In this document: in pieces, positions 36,351 through 47,931 of the stretch
Layout: each line of letters begins with the position of its first letter
How positions within the stretch are numbered: position 1 is the first letter of the stretch
Assembly (NCBI GenBank): GCA_905250115.1
Contig: CAJNOI010000225.1
Span: 63,821 to 127,820, forward strand
Direction: 5' to 3'
DNA from: Adineta steineri
Taxonomy: Eukaryota; Rotifera; Eurotatoria; Adinetida; Adinetidae
DNA: 64,000 bases
Position numbers and translations under genes: made by a program
Notes under the pieces: generated by a model
Database searches by the model: none
Told to the model about the DNA's origin: nothing
Seen by the model: only the letters and a program-made list of their open reading frames with translations

Positions 36351-36560
36351 CCGTGAGCTCTCAAATCTTGAAGATTTGTGAATCTATAAATCAATTCGAA
36401 TCGACAGAATCTAAGGAACTCAAAGGATTTAATAGGATGTGAATATGATTAATATATACTCACTCACTCCCCTCTTATCGCCACATCCTTCAGATGAGTT
36501 TTCTGCCTACTCTTCATTTTTTCGATTTCCAGCTTCCCTCACGCCCTTGTGATCTATACG

Positions 36561-36640
36561 ATGGGTGTGGGTGTGCGTATGGATCTCTACGCGAACTAAA
36601 TGCCCACACTCGCACCGTAACCAACCACACCTGCACACCC
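36561..36640. repeat. telomere-like hairpin 15
   Basis: ATGGGTGTGGGTGTGCG arm, loop, then GCCCACACTCGCACC; further CACACC motifs follow. Confidence 0.75.
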
Positions 36641-37222
36641 GAATACTTCAAAATATTTAAGAAAAGAATTAAAAATCAAGAAAAATCAGAGGTCCTCTGG
36701 TCAGATCAATAGGGTTTGGCAACCCTAGTTTTGTCTGCCTGGGTACATGTCATTTAAAATTTTTATGGATGGGTCTATGACTTACATGAACCTTTTTTCA
36801 GAGCTTATAAAAGTGCAACGTATAATAATCCTTTCAAGCGTTGATGAATATGATAAAACCTTTTACAAACTCATGGTTACTGTTAGATGAAGATGCTGAA
36901 GAACCTTTCCGTATTCCCTTATAAACTTTTTTAATGTCTATTCTTGCACAGTTTTTATCGGTGTAGTCTCCCATTTGGATACTTTATCTTTTTACCAACT
37001 TGATTTACGTAGAATTTGATATCTTTTGCGCTGTTACCTTTTGATGTTGTTAAAATGTTTACATTTAATGGTTTTTTTCTTTTCACCTTGTTCTGTATAC
37101 AAAAACCAACACCTGCTTCTTCTACTATTACAACTATCGTTTAAGTGCGCATACAGTTCGATCTTATCATTGTTTGTTGGAAATTTTTTCTTGCTAATGT
37201 TTAGCCAAGTTTAATAAATTAA

Positions 37223-37275
37223 AAACACTCTCAACGAGAGAGATGAATAGTATACTCACACCCATACTCTCAAAA
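37223..37275. repeat. telomere-like hairpin 16 (partial)
   Basis: Only the right arm (CTCACACCCATACTCTCAAA) is clear, preceded by the family-like loop AGAGAGATGAATAG. Confidence 0.5.
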
Positions 37276-37519
37276 TGGTATTAATCGGGTGAAATCATTG
37301 CCTTTTGAAAAGATGTAATATGCAAATTTTTTCGTTATTCTAAATATTGCGAGTTTTGGTTGGTTGGTTCGTATATGAATCATGTCGATAGAAGGCAAGA
37401 GAAAAACGGAAAGTATCAGAACAAACCAAATGTAATATCCTTCAGGATCACGAAAATAATTGCTTATGACAACTTTACCAAAATATGAAACAAATATTTT
37501 CTAGTTTATCATAGCAATC

Positions 37520-39148
37520 ATGTTCAAGTTCATATCATTGATTGTCCTCATATTGGCTACAATTACTTTTGCTCAAGAAGATGCAAGTGGAAAGAAAGAT
37601 TTTCTTACAATACTTGTTATTGATCTTGGCACAAGTTATTCAAGTGTTAGTGTCTTTAAAAATGGTCGTGTAGAAATCATTCCTAATGATCAAGGTAGTC
37701 GTATAACACCATCATATGTTGCATTCACTGCGGAAGGTGAACGTTTAATTGGTGATGCAGCTAAAAATCAATTAACGTCAAATCCCGAAAATACCGTATT
37801 TGATATTAAACGTCTTATTGGTCGTGAATTTAATGATCCAAGTGTTCAATCAGATATTAAAAATTTTCCATTTACTATTATCAATCGTGAATCTAAACCA
37901 ACAATAGCTATAAACGTTGGATCAGAGCGGAAATATTTCGAACCAGAAGAAATTTCTGCTATGTTAATTGGTAAAATGCGTGAAATTGCTGAAGCCTATC
38001 TTGGCTATAAAGTCACACATGCTGTTATTAGTGTCCCATCTTATTTTAATAATGCTCAACGTCAAGCTACTATAGATGCTGCAACAATCTCGGGTCTAAA
38101 TTACGTGCATCTAATAAATGAACCAACAGCTGCTGCTATGGCTTATGGTTTTAATGATAAGCAAGAAAAAAATATTGTTGTTTTTGATTTGGGTGGTGGC
38201 ACATTTGATGTATCACTTGTAATTGTCGATAATGGTGTAACTGAAGTTGTTGCAACTAATGGTAATACACATTTAGGTGGTAAAGATTTTGATGAATGTG
38301 TTATGGAACATTTCATAAAACTGTTTAAAACGAAAACTGGTAAAGATATTCGAAAAGATAAACAAGCTGTACAGAAATTACGATGTGAAGTTGAAAAGGC
38401 TAAACGAACCTTATCATATCAACATCAAACAACAATTGAAATCACATCATTTTATAATAATGAAGATTTTAGTGAAGTATTAACACGTGCAAAATTTGAA
38501 GAATTAAATATGGATTTATTCCTTTCAACAATAAAATCAATACAAAAAGTTTTAGAAGATGCTGATTTAAAAAAGAAAGATATCGCAGAAGTTGTTCTAG
38601 TCGGCGGTTCAACACGTATACCTAAAGTTCAACAATTAGTCAAAGATTTCTTTGATGGAAAAGAACCTTTCCGTGATATTAATCCAGATGAAGCGGTTGC
38701 TTATGGTGCTACTCTTCAAGCCGGCTTTTATTCAGGTGAACAAGGTACTGGTGGTATCGTTTACCTCGATATAAATCCATTAACTGTGGGTATTGAAACA
38801 GTTGGTGGTGTAATGACAAAAATTGTTCCACGTAATACAGTTCTTCCAACCAAAAGAAGTCAAATTTTATCCACTGCTGCTGACAATCAAGCAGTTGTAG
38901 AAATTAAAGTATTCGAAGGTGAACATCGAATGACAAAAGACAATTATTTTTTACGTAAATTTGATCTTACTGATATTCCACCAGCACCACGAGGTGTACC
39001 ACAAATTGAAGTTACTTTTGAAATTGATAACGATGGTATTCTTAAAGTTACTGCTAAAGGGCGTGTAGATGTGGGGGTTTTAGAGCTGGTGGGGAAGTTT
39101 GTTGTTGCTTTAGTGATCGTGTGTGTGGGAGTGATGTTGCTGCGTTAG
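37520..39148 (+). CDS. ER Hsp70 (BiP-like), C-terminally truncated
   Basis: Begins with a signal peptide ([19 protein letters not shown]) and an Hsp70 nucleotide-binding domain. The three family signatures are present: [13 protein letters not shown] (usually GIDLGTTYSCVGVF), [14 protein letters not shown] and [17 protein letters not shown]. The substrate-binding beta domain follows to [15 protein letters not shown] (about residue 514). The final ~28 residues ([17 protein letters not shown]...) do not belong to Hsp70; they are read from G/T-rich DNA that runs into a telomere-like hairpin. BiP is normally ~655 residues with a helical lid and an HDEL/KDEL retention signal; both are missing. It is probably a non-functional or altered copy. 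No introns are visible, although animal BiP genes usually have them, so retro-origin or intron loss is possible. Confidence 0.85.
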   Translation: MFKFISLIVLILATITFAQEDASGKKDFLTILVIDLGTSYSSVSVFKNGRVEIIPNDQGSRITPSYVAFTAEGERLIGDAAKNQLTSNPENTVFDIKRLIGREFNDPSVQSDIKNFPFTIINRESKPTIAINVGSERKYFEPEEISAMLIGKMREIAEAYLGYKVTHAVISVPSYFNNAQRQATIDAATISGLNYVHLINEPTAAAMAYGFNDKQEKNIVVFDLGGGTFDVSLVIVDNGVTEVVATNGNTHLGGKDFDECVMEHFIKLFKTKTGKDIRKDKQAVQKLRCEVEKAKRTLSYQHQTTIEITSFYNNEDFSEVLTRAKFEELNMDLFLSTIKSIQKVLEDADLKKKDIAEVVLVGGSTRIPKVQQLVKDFFDGKEPFRDINPDEAVAYGATLQAGFYSGEQGTGGIVYLDINPLTVGIETVGGVMTKIVPRNTVLPTKRSQILSTAADNQAVVEIKVFEGEHRMTKDNYFLRKFDLTDIPPAPRGVPQIEVTFEIDNDGILKVTAKGRVDVGVLELVGKFVVALVIVCVGVMLLR

Positions 39149-39202
39149 TGAGGATGTGGGTCTGCTTGATCAGATCAATCGTATACTCACATCCACACGC
39201 TT
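39061..39202. repeat. G/T-rich block and hairpin 17 at the Hsp70 break
   Basis: 39061-39148 is strongly G/T-biased (GTGTGTGGGAGTGATG...). It is followed by GTGAGGATGTGGGTCTGC, a GATC-centred loop and ATACTCACATCCACAC. Hsp70 homology ends exactly where this block begins. Confidence 0.7.
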
Positions 39203-39930
39203 ATTAATTGTTTTTGTTAAAAATTCCTAAATAAATAAATCTTATTTACTATTCTGTAGAATTTTAAACATTGATAATTATTTGAATAAAGATATGTAAA
39301 AATTGAATTTTTATCAACGATTATTTAATACTATCTTTTGAAAATAAAAGATTATTAAAATAATTAATTAGACCATTTTTGTTATAGTAACAAAGAAAAT
39401 TTCAATAATACTAAAGACAAAAAGAAAATATCAATTAATTTCTATGAATATTATTATAATTTTATTCAACAACATCTAAAGTTATTTCTATAAAAATTAT
39501 TTCAAATCTTATTAGATAAAAATCATTTCATATGAATAATTTTTTGATGTAGAATAAAAGATAAATTAATAAATATTAAATTATATAGGACATTGCAAAA
39601 GTTTTTTCTTCCGATTCTTCTTATACTTTTAGTTTGAGTTCAAATATTCTGTTACAACGTTTGAGATTTCTGTCTTATGCTTTGTTGTGAATTATTATTT
39701 CTCTTATATTAGATACATCGTAGTTTCTATAATGTATTACATAAAAGGTAAAAAAGTGACATTTATAGATATCCATTAATATCTTGTATTTCAAAAATAA
39801 AACATTACATCAAAGATGCAGCACACAAAATTCTACAATTGACATACGATCGTGTTTCTTTTACAGTTACACATTTCGCTTTGTAAACAGAGACAAGTTT
39901 TAGCGATTAAATTTCAACACTACAAACCAT
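39203..39930. other. intergenic, AT-rich
   Basis: No gene recognised and no remaining Hsp70 lid sequence seen. Confidence 0.5.
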
Positions 39931-40440
39931 CTTGAGGGTGTGGTTGAGAAAAGAGAAGACACCCACACCAGAGTTTCCAATAGCAGTTATACACAGTATA
40001 AGCAAAATATGCTGAACAACTGCAATTTTTCTTTTACACTCTGATTTACAATTTGCTCGCAAAAGCACAGTGTACGGTATACATTTTGCGAAAATGATTT
40101 ACAGCTTGATTCTAAAATATCAGAGTTAGATTGCGAAATGATATGCTTATTTATCACTCATATGTTTGCTATTTAACAAGTATTTATACAAAGTATTCAT
40201 GAAGAAAGTAGAATTATTTCTGTTTTTTACATTGAAAAAACATCATAAGTACATTTTGTTCACTTTGCAAGCAAAAAGAAGGTGTACACTTATGTTTTGT
40301 CTACGTAAGCAAAGCGTACCAATGCGTTTTGTTTGTAATTTCTGTTGGAAACTCTGCACCCACACCCACACACACATCCTATTTCACCCATTTCCACCCA
40401 CTCCTACCCATCCTAAACCTATTTCACCCACTTTCAAGGA
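39931..40440. repeat. telomere-like hairpin 18, split by a MITE
   Basis: CTTGAGGGTGTGGTTGAG arm, loop AAAAGAGAAGA, then CACCCACAC. The right arm is interrupted by the MITE 39969-40356 and resumes as CACCCACACCCACACACACA, followed by a CCCAC-rich tail. Confidence 0.75.
39960..40365 (+). mobile_element. MITE-like element copy 1 (388 bp, 9-bp TSD)
   Basis: Element 39969-40356. The ends CAGAGTTTCCAATAG and (reverse complement) CAGAGTTTCCAACAG are inverted repeats. The 9-bp sequence CACCCACAC flanks both ends (39960-39968, 40357-40365). The interior has no coding gene and carries GTGTAC-type motifs. Copy 2 lies inverted at 47979-48340. A 9-bp TSD recalls Mutator-like elements; the superfamily is uncertain. 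Confidence 0.85.
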
Positions 40441-40539
40441 TTTCACTCACTTTCAAATTATAAGGAACCTGATTGATGTTTTTTGAATCTTTGGCTTTCG
40501 ACCTGATAGCACACAGACAGACACTCAACATTATTATAT

Positions 40540-41480
40540 AGATATATAAATTAATAAAATTTCAAAGAAAAGAAAAAGATTTATTCAAATCGAAACGCAA
40601 ATATTTTTTTTATTAAATAATAAGTAATATTCTTTGTTCAACGCAACACATGAAGAAAAAATCATAATTGGTTCACAATTCTCATTTAGATTTTATTCGA
40701 TCAACAACAATAATTTAATTATTGAAATTGAAATAAAAGTGACATTTGAATAGATGTGTATCATCAATTCTTTTTTACTTACTGACGAATTTCTGAAAAA
40801 TGAAAAGAAAAGCAAAATCAATTATTAACAATAAATAAGAATAGAAACTATTTCTCATCACTTTTTGTTCATCGACATCTCATATTGAAATATTCTGAAA
40901 AAACACAAAATCGATTTGTACAATGTCTATCGTTTAATTAAAATAATATTTTGACTTATTATCAATGAAACATCGACCGATCTTCTAAATCTTTTATTAA
41001 TATTGAAAAGAAAAGAAAAGAAAAAAAATCGAGAAGCAGTGTAGGTGAAGATGAATGTACAGGTGGATTAAGGATATATCAGACATTCATATTCAATATG
41101 GTATTGACGATCTGCGACTATCGATAAAATCTATTTAGATGAATAACATAATTCCTTCTAATTTATCAGATTTTTGTTTCTTTTTTCGAAGGCTTATCTA
41201 TCTTTCATTATGAAGAATACAGTTTTCTATCATCACTATTTATTTGCACAGCACTTAAATTTATTTCATTTCAATCTTTACACATTCTTTCGCAATAAAA
41301 TGCGTGGTTGAAGAAAAAAGAAAAAAAGTGACAAATGTTTTTGCTTTGTAAAACAAACTAAAATCATTATTCCGTGAGAAGAGCATTCAGTCACACATGC
41401 AATACCATCCGAAATTTACAAACTATTACGATTTTTTCAAATCATTTCATTTGAGTAAGTTTTACATTTAAATCATTGGG
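40540..41480. repeat. segmental duplicate of F-box 5' region, copy 2
   Basis: Direct-orientation match of 35300-36350 with a different central segment. It ends at hairpin 19. It leads into the F-box relic at 41597, and a GTAAGT near 41455 may be a 5' UTR intron donor. Confidence 0.75.
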
Positions 41481-41483
41481 GAA

Positions 41484-41537
41484 AAGAGGGATGGATGTGA
41501 GTTTTTTACCCCATTCATATTCTCACCCGCGCCCTTA
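41484..41537. repeat. telomere-like hairpin 19 (worn)
   Basis: AGAGGGATGGATGTGAG arm, loop, then ATTCTCACCCGCGCCC. It begins where homology to copy 1 of the duplication stops. Confidence 0.55.
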
Positions 41538-41596
41538 ATATGATTGAATTCAGACATAAACGCATATAAAAAATCTTTAATTCTTTTTAAATAATC

Positions 41597-43010
41597 ATGA
41601 ATCAAATCAAACGACAGTTAAGTATTGACGACTCATCTGAAGAAGTTAAAAAACGAAAAGTAAGAAAGAATGAGATCAATTTCGTATTATTTGAATATTC
41701 ATTAATATTTTCTTCATAGAAAAACAATTACGTACATCGAAAATTTAGCAAATGAACCTTTCCATGAAATTCTTGATTATTTCGATGGATGTGAATTATA
41801 TAATGCATTTTCGAATCTAAATATTCATTTGGCCTTGAATCAGACATATCATTTAAATCTATTTGACATTGATGCCTCGTTTACTCGTCTTGAATCACTT
41901 CGATTATACAATATCTATTCGAATCAACTGATACATATTCTTACCAGTTTATTATCTTTAACTCATCTATCATTATTGACTATCTGTTATAATGATGTCG
42001 ACAATGTATATCGAATAATTTTTAAATTACCTATGTTAAAATACAATAAATTATCATTTATCCGACATGCTTTAGACGTTCCTCTCTCAATTGCTACGAA
42101 CACACAATTAAGTAATATTCAATATTTAGTTATTGATCATGGATGCGATTTACATGAACTTATTACGCTACTTTCATATACACCTCAAATTGCTCGTTTG
42201 ACTTGTCAAAAACTCTATGCATCAAATAAAAAAAAATATTAAAAACATGTGATATTAAGTTTGATTTATATTTCTATTGCTACGTGTTATATACATTTTG
42301 ATGTTGATCGATAGGAACGATTGATTTCAAAAAATTTACGTCATATCATGGAAAAATCAATCGATTTTATTCATCATTTTGGACAAAACGACAATGGTAT
42401 TTCAGAGTTTACATTGATGTAGATGATTGATCGATGAATACTATCGTTTATTCGATCTTTTCAAATAGGTATTTTGACAAGAGACGTTTTTTCAAAGGAC
42501 AACTTCAATGGAAAGTAAAAATAATAACAAAAAATTAATTATTGATATAGATCAAAATGTTTCGTTTAATAAAACAATGAACCTGTTTTGTTTTCAATAG
42601 TTCCTACTGAAACTAATCAATTAACCGTTGCCAAGCATTCTGAAATTTGCATTGATTCATTGATTAATCTTATGGAATGTTTACCTAATCTAGATTCATT
42701 AATAGTTTTATCTTTAATAATAATCGAATAGATAATTTGGCAGAAGTTCAATTTCTTTTTGATCTTTGTCCACGTATGGAATATTTTGAAATTGATTATA
42801 TGTATTAGATCTGTCCAAAAGAATTTCTACGATTTATTTTAATGAAAAATATTAAATATATTCTTAAACGTTTGTCGTTATGTCTTGGAATTTTACTTAT
42901 CGAAGAGAATATCATCGATCAGTTGACAACAATGGTTGAATATGAACAATTATATCATAATTATACAATCAAACAGATACAAAACAAAATTTATCTCCAA
43001 TGGACTCGAT
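41597..43010 (+). pseudogene. decayed F-box / LRR-like gene
   Basis: A first exon (MNQIKRQLSIDDSSEEVKKR) at 41597 ends in GTAAGA. After a TTCATAG acceptor the second exon gives a typical bdelloid F-box, ITYIENLANEPFHEILDYFD...NAFSNLN. The following part joins abruptly to LRR-like sequence (FTRLESLRLYNIYSNQLIHI), so a stretch seems deleted. The frame ends at 42242. Beyond it, fragments such as HSEICIDSLINLMECLPNLD (about 42640) and a Leu-rich piece to ~43010 appear in different frames with stops. The gene is therefore a relic or an extensively truncated paralogue. Confidence 0.6.
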
Positions 43011-43479
43011 AAGAGTCTGACTTTTTTTTCTATTACAGACTTATTAGATTTACTGATAAGTGAAAATGTAATGTGAGTTTCATATTTCTACTTCACTCAC
43101 ACTCGAATTTCTGTATGACTAATCATGAGGATGAGAGTTTTTTTGTGGATATTGCTTTAAGTTCACGCCTTCGCTCTACTATAGTTAGAAATAGAGAATT
43201 CAATCATCGACTACGATCATATCGATTAGTAATTAACAAATATGATTAGTTACACAATTTTCTGTTTATGCCCGATGATTTTAACTAGATAATTCTAGTC
43301 AAGAGCGAAAAGAGTCTGTGAGTTAACCGACTCTATTGTCAAATAGTTCAAAAATATTCCAATACGAGAAACCGAAAAAGTTTGATTTTCAAATCAGGTA
43401 GTGTATAGCGTCGGCAATTTCGATGATTTTGTACCATTAGACAATCTTAAATTAAACTGATAAGCATGAAGTTTATCGA
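43011..43479. other. intergenic between convergent genes
   Basis: No gene recognised. A faint hairpin-like GTGAGTTTC...CACTCACACTCG occurs near 43072-43113. Confidence 0.4.
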
Positions 43480-45399
43480 TTAAATCTGATCGCTTTTGAT
43501 CATATGAATTTGATCGAAATCCGAGAAACTCAATTTTTCGGTTTTAGTCGAGAACGATGTAAATAATCGAAGTATACCAAAAAGTACGAGACCAAAGGCG
43601 ATCCATATATAACAGTGAATTGCAAATTTATTCGACCATACCGAACGAACCAACGTTGTCATAAATGAATGATAATCAAACGTGATAGATGTTGTTGTGA
43701 TTATCACTGGTGAACGGGTCGACGTGGAGTTTATTGTTATATATCGTTGAGCGCATTGTTGAATGGCAGTATCATAACACACATCGTCGCATAATTGAAT
43801 TTGATTCGGCTGATAGCTATAATACGAAAGCGTAACATTACATATTGTCATATTATTAACACATATTTGGTTGAACAGAAGACATTGTTGATTGCATGAT
43901 CGAGAGGGATGCTCGCAAATCATGTTATTGGAACATGCTTGGTATATAGGATTGTAACACTTATAGGATGGCAGAGTATTCGGTCTGATATAAGTATCGT
44001 ATTTCACATTACACAACTTGTCAGTAAGGCTACACAAAGTTCCATTTAAACACTGGTGTGATGATGAATTGTAGCATACATCGGAACAGTTATTAATGCA
44101 CTGAACAGTATCATTGGTACATATTTGAACTTCGGAATTATAACACACTCCATCGCATGACTGAATTTGATTTGTTTGGTAATTATAATACCGGCCTGTA
44201 GTGTTACATATTGTCATATTATTAACACATATTTGGTTGTATCGAAGACATTGTTGATTGCATGATCGAGAGGGGTACTCGCAAAGTATGTTGTTGGAAC
44301 ATACATAATATGAGGGATTGTAGCACTGATATGATATCACAGTATTCCGCCCGTTCCAAGTATTGTATTTCACACTACATATTTTGTCACTAAGGCTACA
44401 CAAAGTTCCATTCAAACATTGTTGTAATGATGAATTGTAGCATATACCGGAGCAGTTATTAATGCACTGAACAGTATCATTGGTACATATTTCAATTACG
44501 GAATCATAACATACACCATTGCATGACTGAATTTGATTTGCTCGGTAATTATAATACGAACGTGTAGTGTTACATATTGTCATATTATTAACGCACAATT
44601 GGTTGTTTTGAAGACATTGTTGATTGCATGATCGATAGGAGTACTCGCAAAGTATGTTGTTGGAACATACATAATATGAGGGATTGTAGCACTGATATGA
44701 TATCACAGTATTCTGCCCGTTCCAAGTATTGTATTTCACACTACATATTTTGTCACTAAGGCTACACAAAGTTCCATTCAAACATTGTTGTAATGATGAA
44801 TTGTAGCATATACCGGAGCAGTTATTAATGCACTGAACAGTATCATTGATACATATTTGAACTTCGGAATCATAACATATACTATTGCATGACTGAACTT
44901 GGTTTGATCGATAATAATACGTATTTGTAAGATTACATATTGTCGTATTATTAACGCACAATTGGTTGTTTTGAAGACATTGCTGATTGCATGATCGAGA
45001 GAAGCGCTCGCAAAGTGTGTTATTCGAACACACCGAATTTGTAGGATTGTAACACTGATATAATGGTGGATCATTTGTAACCGGAGATCTACTGTAGTAT
45101 TCAATGATACACAACTGCTCACTACTTTCACATACTGTACCATTGAAACATTGATGTGTATTTGGATTGTAACATTGATTTCCACAAATACCAATACATT
45201 GAACAATTTTGTCGAGCTCAGTACAGTTTTGTATAGCTGGATCGTAACAAATGCTCTCACCACATAATGATTGTGAACTGGGACATATTTTGATCGATGT
45301 TAATGCAGTTAAATTGCTCTGAGCATTTGATATAGCAAAAAAAGCAATAAAAATCCATAAGTGTATACAACCCTTCAGACGACTTAATGCAAATATCAT
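43480..45399 (-). CDS. type I membrane protein with four Cys-rich repeats
   Basis: 639 residues in one exon, start at 45399. A signal peptide (WIFIAFFAISNAQS) is followed by about four ~123-residue Cys-rich repeats (residues ~45-540). Each contains the order CYNSSLQQCLNGTLCSLSDKIC, CYNPSYYVCSNNILCEY, CNQQCLQNNQLCVNN and CYDSEVQICINDTVQC. A C-terminal TM segment (CYIWIAFGLVLFGILRLF) and a short tail follow. Repeats two and three are nearly identical at DNA level (around 44300-44480 versus 44660-44840), which suggests recent unit duplication or gene conversion. Many Asn-X-Thr sites indicate an ectodomain that is heavily glycosylated. No known domain was recognised; it may be an adhesion or matrix-like protein. 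Confidence 0.75.
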   Translation of the reverse strand: MIFALSRLKGCIHLWIFIAFFAISNAQSNLTALTSIKICPSSQSLCGESICYDPAIQNCTELDKIVQCIGICGNQCYNPNTHQCFNGTVCESSEQLCIIEYYSRSPVTNDPPLYQCYNPTNSVCSNNTLCERFSRSCNQQCLQNNQLCVNNTTICNLTNTYYYRSNQVQSCNSICYDSEVQICINDTVQCINNCSGICYNSSLQQCLNGTLCSLSDKICSVKYNTWNGQNTVISYQCYNPSYYVCSNNILCEYSYRSCNQQCLQNNQLCVNNMTICNTTRSYYNYRANQIQSCNGVCYDSVIEICTNDTVQCINNCSGICYNSSLQQCLNGTLCSLSDKICSVKYNTWNGRNTVISYQCYNPSYYVCSNNILCEYPSRSCNQQCLRYNQICVNNMTICNTTGRYYNYQTNQIQSCDGVCYNSEVQICTNDTVQCINNCSDVCYNSSSHQCLNGTLCSLTDKLCNVKYDTYIRPNTLPSYKCYNPIYQACSNNMICEHPSRSCNQQCLLFNQICVNNMTICNVTLSYYSYQPNQIQLCDDVCYDTAIQQCAQRYITINSTSTRSPVIITTTSITFDYHSFMTTLVRSVWSNKFAIHCYIWIAFGLVLFGILRLFTSFSTKTEKLSFSDFDQIHMIKSDQI

Positions 45400-47931
45400 A
45401 TTTCAATTGTAATTAAATACTTTACACTGGCTGTGTTTGTTGTTGTTTCCTCGTATTTCAATTGTACTGTTGAAATTTTTATTATTACTCGATTGCAGTT
45501 TGTATGTACCTTCTGAAAAAAAGAGTTTTAATTATAATAAGTGAGTTTTTAACCGATAGTAATAAACGTGAAATATTTATCTCTCCTTCATTTTGCTCTT
45601 AAATGACGAGTTAAACTTCTTCGTAGTATCTAGTGACTGAATAAGCATAAGTCCTGCGTCGAAACGCAACATTAACGCTTTTTACTATCTGCTTTTCAGA
45701 ACACAAAATCCTAACTTTTACCTTAATCTATTATTCTACTGATGTGCTTTCACCAGGTAAACAAAAAAGTTATCATTTGGTATCCTAAATATATCGTGAC
45801 TATGAAAACATATTAATAAAATAATAATACCATTTTCTTAAACACTCAGAGTTTTTCTATGATATTTGTATATTTACACATTGTACTTTGTGCGTACCGA
45901 TCAGATGTTACAACTATAATCGTAATTAGTTTTTTTTAATTTTTCGTTACTCTAATAATACCTTTTGATAATGGTCAAAATTCTCTCTTATTCATATCAA
46001 AACAGAAAGTAATTAGTATTGAACAGCACTATTTAACCAATCCTCAGCAATTCTTTCTATACGAAACTCACTTTCTATACATTTTATACAAATTTTCGTT
46101 ATAAAAAAAATTTCTATGTAACACTAAATAACACATACCTCACCTGTACGTTTGTTGATGTGAAATATTATTTGATCAGTCTATAGCTATTTTAATACAA
46201 TGCACACGTTTCACTTAGTTTGATATTGCGCAGAATCTGTCTTTTTTTTCTTTCGTTCTTCTTCCTACTAACTCGTTTCGAAAGTCACATTCTGGATAAA
46301 AACATCGTTTGATAGGTAAAATAAACCAAAACAAATATAATATTCATTAGTATATGTCTACTTCCGAGTATGAGGACAAAAAAGAAAAAACTAAAATCAT
46401 AACGAAAGATTAGAAGGTGTATACACAACATAGATGTCTAGTGAAAATAATTACTTGATTCAATTTATGATATAAACGAAAAATAATATTTGTCCTACCA
46501 TGTGGTTCATTTCGTTATCTAACTTATACGCAAAGTCCAAAGCCACTTAAATAATCACAAGTTTTCAATGTCGTAAACAACGATAGATCTGTCGTTTCAT
46601 GAAAGATAAATAAGTAGCCAATTTTAAGCTTCCACAATCAAAACAAATTTTCTCAAAGAAATATCTTTCTTGAGTGAGAGTTTATTTTTTCTGTAATATC
46701 TCTATGCTACCATAATATGATTATATTCATATACAAATGAACCAAGTTTCGTTTTGAGTTGATCGAATCATTATTAATGATAGTACCGGAGAAGAAACAG
46801 TTCTTCGAATTGTATATGTTTGTTAAATTGAAGAAAAAACTATTTCAACTAATTTGGAACTATCGATTTCGTCCATTTTAATGCTAACAACGTATAAATG
46901 AGGTTAAGAAAAACTCAGTCGCATTCGTGTTTACATCTCTCCATTCCCGAGATATGCTCTAAGCAATGTCGTTTATTATAACTTAAAATATGTGAGACAA
47001 GTTGTTCGATTAATCTATCATCGTACTGAATTATGACATAGCAATTTGTTTAACAGATCATAAACATAAAATAAAGAAATTTACTTTTTCAGATAATATT
47101 TACGTCGTAATGTCACTGATAATTATTTAATATCTAAAGATATGTTGAAAAGTTGGAATCAATTGAGCTAATTCTTTTGTTTAACAAAAGCAGTGAATTA
47201 ATAAGTTCAAAATATTTTTTCTTGATGCACGTACGCATAAATATACCATTGGAAAGAAAAAGTTGGCCACTATCTGTGACTTCTTTTCACACTCGAAATC
47301 GACTGATTAGGAAATGTAATAATGCCATTCGATAATTCCTCTAATTTTCTAAAATTTTAGATCTTAGATAAATAATATTGTCCATAGTTTCTTAATAAAA
47401 TTTATGGAGGATGTACATGTCTTCCATTGACAATTTTACAAACTGTATTATTGCTCTAGTTTTTGCATTCAAAACTATCCATAACGCTGATTAAATGCAC
47501 AGGATGATAGAATATTTGAAGAGCAACAAAAATATCTCACTGGATCTAAAAAAGATAAATTCTATAAGAATAACAATTTTTTGCTAAAGAATTAAAAAAC
47601 AGTGAACAAATCCTTTACAATCTTAATAAAAGACATGGATATTGTCGACAAATTTTATAAGATCTAAAGTTGTAGAGAATTAGAAGAGCTATCGAATGGC
47701 ATAATTACATTTCACATTCAGCCGATTTAGAGTACAAAAGTGGTTAACTTTTGCGTTTTATTCACCTATTCTTTCTTTGACTTACTCAATTCTATATTAT
47801 ATCATAGCAAAACAAGAGTCTGTCTTTTATCCTTTTCTTATCCAATTTTTTATGGAAATGAACATTTTCGACATCTCTTTTCTTCTACCCGTACAAATAC
47901 CTCGTTTATGTCCAATAAATATTTCACTCTT
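45400..47931. other. 2.5-kb region, no intact gene
   Basis: AT-rich upstream region of the Cys-rich gene. A short protein-like fragment near 47505-47600 (FEEQQKYLTGSKKDKFYK) is followed by stops and may be a relic. Confidence 0.45.

Larger units (their letters stand above)
33857..37519. other. 3.7-kb region without intact genes
   Basis: Contains a short minisatellite (34206-34405), hairpins 14-16, and the first copy of a duplicated F-box 5' region (35300-36350) with a tRNA-like insert. No intact coding gene seen. Confidence 0.5.

Noticed and set aside
40166..40486. ORF of 106 residues inside the MITE
   Set aside because: It crosses the MITE end into hairpin DNA, is not conserved in copy 2, and shows no domain.
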